Shown in pieces: positions 1 through 9,014 of a DNA stretch of 64,000 nucleotides (positions within the stretch are counted from its first letter, which is position 1; the number at the start of each line of letters is the position of its first letter). Position numbers and translations under genes: made by a program. The notes beneath the pieces are model-generated. The model was not told where the DNA came from, ran no database searches, and was given only the letters and a program-made list of their open reading frames with translations. The stretch is taken from contig NZ_QYCP01000094.1 of assembly GCF_025506275.1 (NCBI RefSeq), positions 124,001-188,000 of the forward strand, given 5' to 3'. Origin of the DNA: Brevibacterium permense (lineage in GTDB: Bacteria; Actinomycetota; Actinomycetes; Actinomycetales; Brevibacteriaceae).

Positions 1-473
1 CCGGGATCGCGCTGGCAGCCATGGCCGCCGCGACCGTTCCGCACTCTCTGTTCTACGCCGGCATCGGCGGAATCATCGCCCGGGCGTTCCCCACGCGAGT
101 CCGGTACACGGGAATCTCGCTTGCCTACCAGCTGTGCTCGATGACCGTGGGAGGCGGCACCGCTGCGGCAGCACAATGGATGTACACGAGCTCGGGATCC
201 ATCATTCCGGTGGCGATCCTCAGCGCCGGCTACGCACTCGTCTCCCTCGTCTGCACGCTCATCCTGCTCAACAAGACCGGCTGGACGGCCAGCGAGAACT
301 CGAAGGCCGAAGCCGCCGACGAGGCGGAGTTCGCCGCAGCTCTCGCCGCCGAGAAGGCCGAGCGCGACGCCGACTCGAAGAGCGCGCCTGGCGCGACCGG
401 CTCCGCGCCGGCCGCCGACGCCACACGCGCGGGCTCCGAACCTGCACCGGCGCGCGCTCCCGTCGCTCCCTGA
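1..473 (+). CDS. MFS transporter, MHS-type, C-terminal part
   Basis: The reading frame is open from the first base, so this is the carboxy end of a gene that starts outside the window. The visible 157 residues carry the last membrane segments of a major facilitator superfamily permease. The element FPTRVRYTGISLAY resembles the conserved loop of the metabolite:H+ symporter (MHS) branch, which takes up organic acids by proton symport. The final 60 or so residues are hydrophilic and rich in Ala, Glu and Pro, consistent with a cytoplasmic tail. A perfect hairpin follows 27 bp after the stop. The substrate cannot be told from this fragment. Confidence 0.8.
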   Translation, partial: GIALAAMAAATVPHSLFYAGIGGIIARAFPTRVRYTGISLAYQLCSMTVGGGTAAAAQWMYTSSGSIIPVAILSAGYALVSLVCTLILLNKTGWTASENSKAEAADEAEFAAALAAEKAERDADSKSAPGATGSAPAADATRAGSEPAPARAPVAP

Positions 474-500
474 GGGTCCAGCCTCTGCGCCTCGACAACA

Positions 501-537
501 ATGCGGCCCCGGGTCCACCACGGACTCGGGGCCGCAT
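501..537. terminator. Bidirectional hairpin terminator between convergent transporters
   Basis: An 11-bp perfect stem, ATGCGGCCCCG with CGGGGCCGCAT, encloses a 15-nt loop. It lies in the 77-bp gap between two convergent genes, so it can end transcription from both sides. Confidence 0.75.
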
Positions 538-550
538 CGCTTTGCGGGGC

Positions 551-1741
551 CTACTGGGCATAAGAGGTCAGGACGCTGTCGACGGGTGCAATCAGCCGAA
601 GAAGCGGAACCGCGACCAGCAGTGCCGTTGTGGTCGCGATGACGGCCACCCAAACCGGTCCGAGCGCACCCGGCCAATCGCTGAGTGCGACTGCGGCAAG
701 TAGGGGACCGACGGCTGCGCCCAGGTTGAGTGCCGCAGTCGCATACGACCCAGCCATCGTGGGAGCACCCGACGCCGCATAAAGCACTCGAGTGATCAGC
801 GTGCTCCCAACAGCGAACCCCAACACACCCAGAGCGAATACGAGACCGAGCAGAGCAACGGGGTTCGTCGCGAATATTGCCAACGAGATCCACCCGAGCA
901 CAAGAACGCTTCCACCGCCCACTATGACGATTCGGGGTCGGGAGTCTGAGAACCGTCCTGCAACTGTGACACCGATGAAAGAACCAACGCCGAAGAGTAC
1001 AAGAGCCACCGACACCCACCACTGGCTCAGGCCAGCGGTATGAGTAACGATCGGCGCTAGGAAAGTCAGCGTGGAAAAGATTCCGGCATTCACCAGGGCA
1101 GCGAGCAACATTGTCAAGACGAGGCGCGGGGAGGCAAGCTGCGAAAGCTCCGCTCGAAGCGAAGCCGAGGACGACTCCACCTTTGATGAGGCGACAGACT
1201 GAGTAGTGAAGCCCGCGGCAATGCCGATTGCTGCGGGAACGCAGAGAAGAGCGATCGCCCAGAACGCCGACTGCCAACCGAGTGCCGCCCCAAGCAGAGC
1301 ACCCGCGGGGACGCCGGCGACGGTTGCGACGGTGGTCCCCGCCAACAGAATCGCCACGGCCCGACCTTTGGCGTCGGGTGCCACGAGTTTCGTCGCTGCG
1401 ACCAGCGCGACAGCCAAGAAGCCTGCATTGACGACCGCGGCGATCACGCGCGTAATGAACAGAACAGTGAAGTCCGGCGTGCGTGCTCCGACCGCATGGG
1501 ACAGCGCGAACACGACCACGCAGCCCAAGAGTGTCGCTTTCACTGGGAGGCGGCGAGTGAGCGCAGCCATCACAGGTGCACCGATCACCATCCCTACGGC
1601 GAACGCCGATGTCAGGAGACCAGCGATCCCCACGGAAACGCCGAAATCGGTCGAGATGTCGGGCACGAGGCCCGCAAGCATGAATTCGGAAGTGCCCATG
1701 GCGAAGACCACCAGGGCAAGAAGATAGAGAACGAAAGGCAT
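551..1741 (-). CDS. Cmx/CmrA-like MFS drug exporter
   Basis: A 396-residue, 12-segment major facilitator protein of the DHA1 drug:H+ antiporter type. The start MPFVLYLLALVVFAMGTSEF, the repeated GLLTSAFAVGMVIGAP segment and the late block VGSTLITRVLYAASGAPTMA match what I recall of the actinobacterial chloramphenicol exporters Cmx and CmrA, which pump the drug out of the cell. I chose the ATG at 1741 because homology begins there; the frame stays open a further 32 codons upstream, but those residues look non-coding. No mobile element flanks it, so it may be an intrinsic chromosomal exporter. Whether it confers resistance to chloramphenicol is inference from family membership. Confidence 0.8.
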   Translation of the reverse strand: MPFVLYLLALVVFAMGTSEFMLAGLVPDISTDFGVSVGIAGLLTSAFAVGMVIGAPVMAALTRRLPVKATLLGCVVVFALSHAVGARTPDFTVLFITRVIAAVVNAGFLAVALVAATKLVAPDAKGRAVAILLAGTTVATVAGVPAGALLGAALGWQSAFWAIALLCVPAAIGIAAGFTTQSVASSKVESSSASLRAELSQLASPRLVLTMLLAALVNAGIFSTLTFLAPIVTHTAGLSQWWVSVALVLFGVGSFIGVTVAGRFSDSRPRIVIVGGGSVLVLGWISLAIFATNPVALLGLVFALGVLGFAVGSTLITRVLYAASGAPTMAGSYATAALNLGAAVGPLLAAVALSDWPGALGPVWVAVIATTTALLVAVPLLRLIAPVDSVLTSYAQ

Positions 1742-1869
1742 CGAGTTAGCTCCGAAGCGAGAGTACGAACTAGAGAACGTCTCGTCACCACGGTCAGCAC
1801 CCAAAGAAACACCCGAAGACCGAGCTGCGTGCAACACTGGGCAGCAGCGTCAGTGGCTCAGCGAAGGTG

Positions 1870-1898
1870 AGGGGCTGACGGCGTGACCGACAGCCCCT
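1870..1898. terminator. Hairpin, possible terminator of a lost gene
   Basis: Stem AGGGGCTG/CAGCCCCT (8 bp) continues inward through CGG/CCG after one mismatch. It sits just downstream of a minus-strand gene remnant that ends at 1910 and upstream of the Cmx-like gene. Confidence 0.45.
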
Positions 1899-1909
1899 GA
1901 GTGTCTGAT

Positions 1910-2053
1910 TCAGGGCTCGACATACGACTCATCGTACCCGTCTGCTCCGCAGCTCCCAACAAGCGTCAACATCTTCATGGCCAGCAACGTTTCGGTACTG
2001 TCTTCTCTGAACTGCTCAAGTTCCTCGGTGAGCAATTCAGAGAAAGGTGTGCC
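1910..2053 (-). pseudogene. C-terminal remnant of an unidentified gene
   Basis: In the 466-bp gap between the Cmx-like gene and the CoA-transferase operon, the minus strand can be read as about 47 protein-like residues (FSELLTEELEQFRED ... DESYVEP) ending at a stop. The composition is acidic and helix-like, and its G+C is lower than in the surroundings. Upstream of it the frame turns into Arg/Ala-rich sequence typical of non-coding DNA. A hairpin follows the stop. This looks like the surviving end of a deleted gene; I do not recognise the family, and chance cannot be excluded. Confidence 0.3.
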
Positions 2054-2207
2054 GATTCGTGCCTGACACCGCGGTGGGCACAGCAACCGCCGCGCGCTGC
2101 TCGCTGCTCGTGGTTCGGCACGGCACCCCGCTTCCGGCGCCCCACTGCCGCCGAAAACTGCCGACCAACGTCTGCCCGCACCCGGCAGCCGGCACCCTGC
2201 CCCCGAC

Positions 2208-2990
2208 TCAGCGCAGGTAGAGGCGGACCGTGTCGATCTCGTCGCGGAGCAGGCGCACTTCTTCGGCCGTCGGCGCCTGGGTCTGCGTGACATCCTCGGC
2301 GACGGCGAGGTCCCAGCCGGTCGCTTCCTGCACCTGCTCGACGGTCACTCCCGGGTGGACCTCGGTGAGTTCGAGCTCGCCGAGGCGCTCACGCCGCCGC
2401 AGTATCCCCAGCGGGGTGATGACGGTGGAGACGCCGAATCCGCGCGGTTGGATGAAGTCCGGGTGTTCGGCCGCGCGCACGGGCGATGCCGAGGTGACGA
2501 AGTCGAGTTCGGCGGGGAAGGCCGCCGGATCATGGCGGCGGAGGACGACGAAGACCTCCCCGGCGCCCGCCATGATGTCGGCGGCGCCGCCCGAACCGGG
2601 CAGACGCACTTTCGGAGAATCCCAGTCGCCGATGACTGTCGTGTTGAGCGAACCGTACCGGTCGACCTGAGCCGCACCGAGGAATCCGACATCGACGTTC
2701 CCACCTTGGAGAACGTAGCCGAAGAGGGCATGCATATTGACGACCGCCTCAGCGCCGGAGACGACGACGGAGTCCGCGATGCCTTCGGCCATCGATTCGG
2801 GGTGCGCGCCGGCTACCCCGGATTCGTAGATGAGCTGGATGTTCGGATTGACCGTGCGGTGGGCGAGGTCGACAGCCAGCGTGGGCAGTCCGACACCGGC
2901 GAAGACGGTGCGGCTGCGGGCGAGCATCTTCGCAGCTGCGCAGACGATGAGTTCGGTTTCGGTGAAGTCCTTCGCCGAGGCGGTGCTCAC
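2208..2990 (-). CDS. CoA-transferase subunit B (glutaconate/3-oxoadipate type)
   Basis: A 260-residue subunit of a two-subunit family I CoA-transferase, which moves coenzyme A between acyl-CoA and a free carboxylic acid in the cytoplasm. The segment IYESGVAGAHPE near residues 54-65 supplies a likely catalytic glutamate (E56), at the position used in glutaconate CoA-transferase beta subunits. The start is the GTG at 2990, which overlaps the stop of the A subunit as GTGA, so translation is coupled; reading further upstream would run through the partner gene. Homologous relatives include CatJ/PcaJ-like, GctB and the steroid-ring enzyme IpdB, so the acid substrate is uncertain. A thiolase lies nearby. 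Confidence 0.85.
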   Translation of the reverse strand: MSTASAKDFTETELIVCAAAKMLARSRTVFAGVGLPTLAVDLAHRTVNPNIQLIYESGVAGAHPESMAEGIADSVVVSGAEAVVNMHALFGYVLQGGNVDVGFLGAAQVDRYGSLNTTVIGDWDSPKVRLPGSGGAADIMAGAGEVFVVLRRHDPAAFPAELDFVTSASPVRAAEHPDFIQPRGFGVSTVITPLGILRRRERLGELELTEVHPGVTVEQVQEATGWDLAVAEDVTQTQAPTAEEVRLLRDEIDTVRLYLR

Positions 2991-3931
2991 TTCAGGTTCC
3001 CTTCGCTCGCTTGCGTACGGCGTCCGTAATCGACCACGCCCGAAGGGCGCGGATCCACGAGCAGATCGCGGAGGCGATGGTGACCGATCGATTCGAGGTA
3101 TTCGGCGTGGTTGCGGGTGCCGCGTACGTGGATGTCGAGCCACTCCTGCAGCTTCGCCGGATCCTTCGAGATCGGGGTCCATTCGCGATAGAAGGCATTG
3201 TCGCGGTCGTAGGAACCCTGCACATAGGACGGGTGCGCGCCGGTTCGCACTTCGCACACCGCGTCGACGGCATGGGCAGGAATGAGAGTGCGATTCGGGT
3301 CGGAGCGGACGACCTCGTCGTCGACGATCTCCTCGACGGTGACGATAACGTGCGTCGCCGCGTAGACGGCTTCCTGCTGGGTGCCGGTGATGCCCCAGAT
3401 CTGGACGTTGCCGTGACGGTCGGCGCGCTGGGCGTGGATGATCGTGACATCGGGGTTGAGGGGCGGCACGACGTACGTCCTCTTGCCCGAGTACGGGTCG
3501 ACGACGGAGCGGATGTCCGGGTTGCTGCCGGGGATGTCGGAGCCGACGAACGAGGCGATCGGAGCAAACGGCAGCCCGGCGGCCCCGGCGTGATAGCGCA
3601 GGGTCATCGCGTGGTGTGAGTACTCTTCGACCGCGAGCGGCCGCGGGTCAGCCGATTCGATGCGGCGCCGCACTTCGTAGAGGCTGCCTGCCGAACCGGA
3701 GGCGAAGAAGGAGCAGACGAGACGATCGACGCAGTCGGCGGCGATCATCATATCGCTGAGCAGATCGGGGGTGAGCCGGCAGAAGGTGAGTCCGGAGATT
3801 CCCCGCCGGATGATCTCGTGTCCGGCGGCGAACGGGATAAGGTGGGAGAACCCCTCGAGCGCCACCGTGGCCCCTTCCTCGACGTAGCGTTCGATGGCCT
3901 CAGGCAGACTGACGACTGTGTCACTGTGCAT
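2987..3931 (-). CDS. CoA-transferase subunit A (glutaconate/3-oxoadipate type)
   Basis: A 314-residue first subunit of the same CoA-transferase. The amino end (VEEGATVALEGFSHLIPFAA) carries the glycine-rich CoA-binding turn of the family, and the middle has the conserved segments NPDVTIIHAQRADRHGN and GNVQIWG. The length is close to GctA (about 320) rather than the short PcaI type (about 230). It is the first gene of a two-gene operon transcribed away from a LysR gene; the two promoters share a 112-bp gap with a clear inverted repeat. No strong Shine-Dalgarno is visible; a TATAGC box 9 nt before the ATG suggests a very short leader. Confidence 0.85.
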   Translation of the reverse strand: MHSDTVVSLPEAIERYVEEGATVALEGFSHLIPFAAGHEIIRRGISGLTFCRLTPDLLSDMMIAADCVDRLVCSFFASGSAGSLYEVRRRIESADPRPLAVEEYSHHAMTLRYHAGAAGLPFAPIASFVGSDIPGSNPDIRSVVDPYSGKRTYVVPPLNPDVTIIHAQRADRHGNVQIWGITGTQQEAVYAATHVIVTVEEIVDDEVVRSDPNRTLIPAHAVDAVCEVRTGAHPSYVQGSYDRDNAFYREWTPISKDPAKLQEWLDIHVRGTRNHAEYLESIGHHRLRDLLVDPRPSGVVDYGRRTQASEGNLK

Positions 3932-3978
3932 GGTTCGCAGGCTATAGCAATTACCGAAATACGCAAAATATCTCTGTG

Positions 3979-4002
3979 ATTATTGCGTATTCATGCAATA
4001 AT
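3979..4002. promoter_or_regulatory. LysR-type operator between divergent genes
   Basis: A perfect inverted repeat ATTATTGC-N8-GCAATAAT in an AT-rich stretch between the CoA-transferase operon and the LysR gene. Its inner part ATTGC-N8-GCAAT fits the T-N11-A core of LysR operators. Location and symmetry suggest that the neighbouring regulator binds here and controls both directions. Confidence 0.6.
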
Positions 4003-4043
4003 TAGCGCATTCGTCCAGCGGCCACCTGACACAGGAGAACATT

Positions 4044-4937
4044 ATGGAGCTGCAGCAGATCCGCGCCTTCGTCGCCGTCGCCGAGGAACTCCACTTCGGC
4101 CGCGCCGCCGAACGCCTCGGCATGGCCCAGCCTCCGCTGAGCCGCACCATCCGTTCCCTGGAGACCGAGCTCGGCGCCTCACTGTTCCAGCGCACCACCC
4201 GCTCGGTCAGCCTCTCCCCCGCAGGCGAGGCCCTGCTCGAACCGGCCAAGCACATGCTCGCCACCCAGCAGGCCGCCGTCGAGTCCGTCCACCGCTCCTC
4301 CAGCGGCGAGGTCGGCCGCGTCCGCTTCGGCTACTCGCACCCCTCCTCCCGGGACCTCGCCGCAACCCTCGTGGCGGCCTCACACGAGCGCAATCCGGGC
4401 ATCACCTTCCACCTCGAATCCACTGTCTACGCCGACGAAGGCCTCGAGAGGATCATGGACGGCACTCTCGACCTCGCACTGGTCCGCTGGCGTCGACGGC
4501 CTCCGCTCATCGCGGGTCGCCCAGTGGCGATCGAGCGCCCATGTGTCGCCATGCCGAGTTCACATCGCCTGGCGAATCGGAAGAAGATCGACGTCGCAGA
4601 GCTCGCCGATGAGCCTTTCGTCCTCCTGCCCGCACGGCCGAATTCGAACCTGCGCGAGACCGCCATGCGCCTGTGCCTCGATGCCGGGTTCAGCCCGCGC
4701 ACGGTCCAGGAGGCCCCCGATTCGCAGTCGATCTCGGCGCTCGTGGCCGCAGGAATGGGCGTGACGATCACGTTCGACTCCGTGGCCGCGGGCTACGACT
4801 CGCGAATCACCGCGGTGCCGCTCGATCTCCCGAACGAAGCCACCCAACTTCACCTCGCATATCGCCTCGATCAGCAGGACGCGGCCCTGAGCACGGTCCT
4901 CGATGTCGCCGAGGAGGTCCTGCCGACAGTCCGCTGA
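4044..4937 (+). CDS. LysR-family transcriptional regulator
   Basis: A 297-residue one-component regulator. Residues 1-60 form the winged helix-turn-helix (QQIRAFVAVAEELHFGRAAE, then PPLSRTIRSLETELG), followed by the two-lobed effector-binding domain starting near residue 88. The start ATG has AGGAG 9 nt upstream. It is divergent from the CoA-transferase operon and 268 bp before the thiolase, the usual arrangement for LysR activators such as CatR/BenM-like regulators of aromatic or dicarboxylic acid degradation. The inducer is unknown; an intermediate acid of the pathway is likely. Confidence 0.88.
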   Translation: MELQQIRAFVAVAEELHFGRAAERLGMAQPPLSRTIRSLETELGASLFQRTTRSVSLSPAGEALLEPAKHMLATQQAAVESVHRSSSGEVGRVRFGYSHPSSRDLAATLVAASHERNPGITFHLESTVYADEGLERIMDGTLDLALVRWRRRPPLIAGRPVAIERPCVAMPSSHRLANRKKIDVAELADEPFVLLPARPNSNLRETAMRLCLDAGFSPRTVQEAPDSQSISALVAAGMGVTITFDSVAAGYDSRITAVPLDLPNEATQLHLAYRLDQQDAALSTVLDVAEEVLPTVR

Positions 4938-5119
4938 GCTCGGCCGGTCTCACCGCCGTTCACAGAGCCTCCGCGGCCGTCGCCCACGCGACCGACCCCA
5001 CCATCGTTCGCCGCGCACGCGTCCGCCGGCCATCTGATGCGCGTCCGGATGCCCATTCATTGAGACGACCTCTTGTCTCCGGCGATCTATTCGGATATGT
5101 TCATAAATCAGAATGTATT

Positions 5120-5144
5120 GATATCAGCTTCGGTAGTGATATCG
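5120..5144. promoter_or_regulatory. Repeated TGATATC element before thiolase
   Basis: Two copies of TGATATC, 18 bp apart, lie in a locally AT-rich stretch of the 268-bp gap between LysR and thiolase. They may belong to the thiolase promoter or be a regulator site; nothing else in the gap looks like a gene. Confidence 0.3.
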
Positions 5145-5205
5145 AAGGGATCGATGCCCCACCGCCGCGGCAGGACGGCTCGATCACAACCCTAAGGGAG
5201 ACTCT

Positions 5206-6429
5206 GTGTCCGAAGACATCGTCATCTGCGAACCTCTCCGCTCCCCCGTGGGCGGATTCGGCGGACAGTTCAAGAACGTTCCGCATGAGGAGCTCGGCCG
5301 ACAGGTCCTCACAGCGCTGCTGGAGAAGACCAACCTGCCGGGCGAGGCCATTGAGGATGTCGTCCTCGGCAACTGCTATCCGCACATGGAGACGCCCGCG
5401 ATCGGACGCGTCGTCGCCCTCAATGCGGGACTGCCGATCACCGTTCCCGGCCGCCAGGTCGACCGTCGCTGCGGCTCCGGCCTGCAGGCGATCGCCGACG
5501 CTCACGCGATGGTCTCAGCCGGCTTCGCCGACCTCGTCGTTGCCGGCGGCGTCGAATCGATGAGCCGCGCTCCGTTCTTCAACGAGGAGATCCGCTGGGG
5601 CGTCAAGGGCGGCAACATCGAGCTCAAGGACGGCCTCGTCCGCGGCCGTCTCACTGCCGGCGGCAACGATTACCCGGTACCCGGCGGAATGATCGAAACC
5701 GCGGAGAACCTGCGTCGGGAGTACAGGATCTCGCGGGAGGACCAGGACGCCTACGCCGTGGAATCGCATCGTCGGGCCGCCTCGGCGACGGAAGAAGGGA
5801 AGTTCGCCGACGAGATCGTGCCGATCACGCTGCCTGCCACCAGGAAGACCCCCGAACAGGTCATCACGACCGACGAGCACATCCGCCCCGGATCGACGGT
5901 CGAGAAGCTCGCGAAGCTCAAGCCGATGCTCGGGAAGTCCGACGATGAGGCCACGGTGACCGCTGGCAATGCCTCCGGACAGAACGATGGCGCTGCTCTG
6001 TGCATCGTCACCACCGCGTCCAAGGCCGCTGAACTCGGCCTGCGGGTCTTCGCCCGCATGCGCAGCTGGGCGGTGGCCGGAGTGCCGCCGAAGACCATGG
6101 GCATCGGTCCGGTCCCGGCGACCGCGAAGGCACTGCAGCGTGCGGGTCTCGAACTCGGCGATATCGACCTCATCGAACTCAACGAGGCATTCGCGGCGCA
6201 GGTGCTCGCCTGCACGACCGAATGGAAGCTGTCCGAATCCGACTTCGCCGAGCGTCTCAACGTCAACGGCTCGGGCATCTCACTCGGTCACCCGGTCGGC
6301 GCGACCGGTGGGCGCATCCTCGCCACCCTGCTGCGCGAGATGGATCGTCGCGAATCGCGCTACGGCCTCGAGACCATGTGCATCGGCGGCGGTCAGGGCA
6401 TGGCAGCCGTCTTCGAGCGCGTCGCCTGA
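5206..6429 (+). CDS. Thiolase (acetyl-CoA C-acyltransferase)
   Basis: A 407-residue degradative thiolase that cleaves a 3-oxoacyl-CoA with free CoA, releasing acetyl-CoA. Catalytic residues are all visible: C89 in RRCGSGLQA, the NEAFAAQ block, the histidine of GHPVGATGG, and the second cysteine of CIGGGQGMA. The GTG start at 5206 is preceded by AAGGGAGA at good spacing. With the nearby CoA-transferase it could do the last two steps of a beta-ketoadipate-like route (3-oxoadipate to succinyl-CoA and acetyl-CoA), but the ring-cleavage genes are not in the window, so this is inference. Confidence 0.9.
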   Translation: MSEDIVICEPLRSPVGGFGGQFKNVPHEELGRQVLTALLEKTNLPGEAIEDVVLGNCYPHMETPAIGRVVALNAGLPITVPGRQVDRRCGSGLQAIADAHAMVSAGFADLVVAGGVESMSRAPFFNEEIRWGVKGGNIELKDGLVRGRLTAGGNDYPVPGGMIETAENLRREYRISREDQDAYAVESHRRAASATEEGKFADEIVPITLPATRKTPEQVITTDEHIRPGSTVEKLAKLKPMLGKSDDEATVTAGNASGQNDGAALCIVTTASKAAELGLRVFARMRSWAVAGVPPKTMGIGPVPATAKALQRAGLELGDIDLIELNEAFAAQVLACTTEWKLSESDFAERLNVNGSGISLGHPVGATGGRILATLLREMDRRESRYGLETMCIGGGQGMAAVFERVA

Positions 6430-6472
6430 CAGGACGGCCTCGCCTGCGGCCCACAGATCACCGCAGGCCGAG

Positions 6473-6509
6473 TGAAGGGCCGTCTGCGTCTGTCGCGGAC
6501 GGCCCTTCA
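6473..6509 (+). terminator. Strong hairpin terminator after thiolase
   Basis: Perfect 12-bp stem TGAAGGGCCGTC/GACGGCCCTTCA with a 13-nt loop, 44 bp after the thiolase stop. No long T-run follows, which is usual in high-G+C actinobacteria. Confidence 0.75.
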
Positions 6510-6630
6510 CACCGACTCAACCCACCCCAGGAACGGACCGCCCGTCAGCGCTCGGTATAGTCCGACTCCTCGGACGAAATCCGGGGAGACTCCGTTGTCT
6601 TCGCCCAGGTCAGCGCCGAGGATGAGGATC

Positions 6631-7773
6631 ATGAACGCAACGAAGCAGCTGCTGACCGGGGTTCGGGTCGCCGATTTCTCCCGAGTCCTCGCCGGTCCCT
6701 ACGCCACGGCGATGCTCGCCGATCAGGGTGCCGAGGTCATCAAGATCGAGATGCCCGGCCACGGCGACGATTCCCGACATCTCGGACCCTTCACCGAGTC
6801 CGGGTCGACTTACTTCACCGGACTCAACCGCGGAAAGCGCTCGATCGAGGCGGATCTCAAGGACCCGGAAGACCACGCTCGCCTGTTCGATCTCATCAAG
6901 ACCTGCGATGTCGTCGTCGAGAACTTCCGCCCGGGCGTCGCCGCGAAGCTCGGCCTGTCCTATGAGGACCTCAGGGCCGTCAAGCCCGATATCGTCTACG
7001 CGTCGATCTCCGGCTTCGGACAGCACGGTGCCCAAGCCAAACGCCCCGCCTATGACACCGTCATCCAGGCCCTGAGCGGGCTCATGGCCTCGACCGGCTT
7101 CCCCGACGGCTCCCCCACCCGGGTCGGAGAATCCATCGCCGACGTGTCCGCCGGAGTCTTCGCCGCCTTCGGCATCTCCTCGGCGCTCTTCCACCGCCAG
7201 AGCACCGGCGAAGGCGCCCATATCGACATTCCGATGCTCGACGTCATGCTCGCAATGCAGCCGACGAACGCCTCCCTTCACTCCGCCGGATCCGCCCCCA
7301 CCCGGGTCGGCAATCGCCACCCCGTATCGGCACCGTTCGACACCTATCGCGCCGCCGACGGACTCCTCGTCATCGCCGTCGCCAACGACCGCCTCTTCGG
7401 CACACTCGCCCAGACCCTCGACAAGCCGGAGCTGGCAACCGATCCGCGCTTCGCCACCGATGCTCATCGGTCGGACAACGACGAGGCCCTGCGCATCGAG
7501 ATCGAAGAATTCACCACCGGGCGCACCGTGACCGAACTGTGCGAGATCTTCGATGCAGCCGGAATCCCGAATTCTCCCGTCCTCGATTTCGCCGAGGCGC
7601 TCACCGGCCCCATCGGCTCTGATCGCGATCTCACTGCCACCGACCCCCGGTCCGGGCACGCCTTCCTCGGCCACCCGCTCCTCGTCGACGGCGCCCGCCC
7701 CGCGTCCGCACTTCCGGCACCCCGCCTCGGCGAACACAACGCCGACTTCGCCCCACCCACCGACGCACCCTGA
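6631..7773 (+). CDS. CaiB/BaiF-family CoA-transferase
   Basis: A 380-residue family III CoA-transferase. The amino end (GVRVADFSRVLAGPYATAML, then DQGAEVIKIE) is diagnostic, and the aspartate of ESIADVSAG fits the catalytic Asp that carries the acyl anhydride. It activates an organic acid by transferring CoA, probably from succinyl-CoA or acetyl-CoA. I chose the ATG at 6631, preceded by GAGGATGAGG; an ATG three codons earlier is possible. It is followed 101 bp later by an acyl-CoA dehydrogenase, suggesting that the acyl-CoA made here is oxidised next. Confidence 0.87.
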   Translation: MNATKQLLTGVRVADFSRVLAGPYATAMLADQGAEVIKIEMPGHGDDSRHLGPFTESGSTYFTGLNRGKRSIEADLKDPEDHARLFDLIKTCDVVVENFRPGVAAKLGLSYEDLRAVKPDIVYASISGFGQHGAQAKRPAYDTVIQALSGLMASTGFPDGSPTRVGESIADVSAGVFAAFGISSALFHRQSTGEGAHIDIPMLDVMLAMQPTNASLHSAGSAPTRVGNRHPVSAPFDTYRAADGLLVIAVANDRLFGTLAQTLDKPELATDPRFATDAHRSDNDEALRIEIEEFTTGRTVTELCEIFDAAGIPNSPVLDFAEALTGPIGSDRDLTATDPRSGHAFLGHPLLVDGARPASALPAPRLGEHNADFAPPTDAP

Positions 7774-7874
7774 CCTCGCCGAGGCGGTCGCCTCCGCACG
7801 GATTCCCGACCCTTCGGATCTGGTCCCGTAACCCGACGCCATCGACCCGATCCCCACCGCAAAGGATCACTCTC

Positions 7875-9014
7875 ATGGCCTTCGACATCACCGCCGATGA
7901 ACAGGAACTCGTCGACGCCGTCGTCACGATCAGCAAGGACGTCCTCGTCCCACAGGCCGCGGCCGCCGACGCGAATGAACGCGTCTCCGACGAAACCCTG
8001 AAGACCCTCGCCGAGGTGGGGGTCATGGGGCTCAACCTGCCCGAGGAATTCGGCGGACCCGGAGTCGGATCGGTGGCGATGAGCCAGATGGTCGCCGCCA
8101 TCACTGAGGCGTGCGCGTCGACGGCGTCGATCGTCACCGCGCAGTTCCTCGCCACGGACTCGATCCTCCTCGGCGGCACCGATGCCCAACGCGCAGCGTG
8201 GCTGCCACGTGCCGCTGCCGGCGAGGTCATCGGAGCTTTCGGGCTCACCGAGCCGGGTGCCGGATCGAACCCGGCGGAGATGTCGACGAAGGCCACACGG
8301 GTCGACGGCGGTTGGCATCTCAAGGGCACGAAGTGCTTCATCACGAACGCCGGGTTCGCGGATTTCATCGTCGTCTACGCGAAGACCGACGTCGATGCCG
8401 GCTACAAGGGAATCAGCGCATTCATCGTCGATACCGCGGCCGCCTCGGCGGGCTTGGATTTCAATCCCCCGGAGAAGACGATGGGCCTGCGCGGCAGCCC
8501 GGTCTTCGAATTCGTCATCGACACGATCGTTCCCGAGGATGCCCTCCTCGGGAACGCAGGTGAAGGCTTCACCACAGCAATGCGGGTGCTCGACCGGGGT
8601 CGCATCGAGGTCGCGGCGATGAGCCTGGGAATCGGCAAGGCCGCGCTCGACGCCGCCGTGGATTGGGCGGGCGAGCGCAAGATCAGCGGGAAACCGCTCA
8701 ACCGCCTGCAGGGCATTGCGTTCAAGCTCGCGGACATGTACACGAAGTACCGGTCGGCGTGGCTGCTGACGATGGACGCCGCCGAACAGCGCGACGCCGA
8801 GATGGACTTCACCCGATCCTCGGCGACGGCGAAGCTCGCCGCCTCCGAGGCCGCGGCCTTCATCGCCGACGAAGCCCTGCAGATCCACGGCGGCTACGGA
8901 TTCACCCGGGACTTCCCGCTCGAACGCTACGTCCGCGATGCCCGGATCTACCGCATCTACGAAGGCTCCTCGGAGATCCAACGCACGATCATCGCGCGCT
9001 CTCTGTCGAAGTAG
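7875..9014 (+). CDS. Acyl-CoA dehydrogenase
   Basis: A 379-residue FAD flavoenzyme that forms an alpha,beta double bond in an acyl-CoA and passes electrons to ETF. The family signatures are present: FGLTEPGAGSNP and GGWHLKGTKCFITNA in the middle beta domain, LQIHGGYGFTRDFPLERYVRDA near the end written here only in part, and YEGSSEIQR with the catalytic glutamate. The length is that of short- or branched-chain enzymes. AAAGGA stands 7 nt before the ATG. The upstream CoA-transferase probably supplies the substrate. Confidence 0.92.
   Translation: MAFDITADEQELVDAVVTISKDVLVPQAAAADANERVSDETLKTLAEVGVMGLNLPEEFGGPGVGSVAMSQMVAAITEACASTASIVTAQFLATDSILLGGTDAQRAAWLPRAAAGEVIGAFGLTEPGAGSNPAEMSTKATRVDGGWHLKGTKCFITNAGFADFIVVYAKTDVDAGYKGISAFIVDTAAASAGLDFNPPEKTMGLRGSPVFEFVIDTIVPEDALLGNAGEGFTTAMRVLDRGRIEVAAMSLGIGKAALDAAVDWAGERKISGKPLNRLQGIAFKLADMYTKYRSAWLLTMDAAEQRDAEMDFTRSSATAKLAASEAAAFIADEALQIHGGYGFTRDFPLERYVRDARIYRIYEGSSEIQRTIIARSLSK

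Noticed and set aside
1742..1869. Cmx-type translational attenuator before the exporter
   Set aside because: No short leader ORF with a convincing ribosome site and pairing stem could be drawn by eye.
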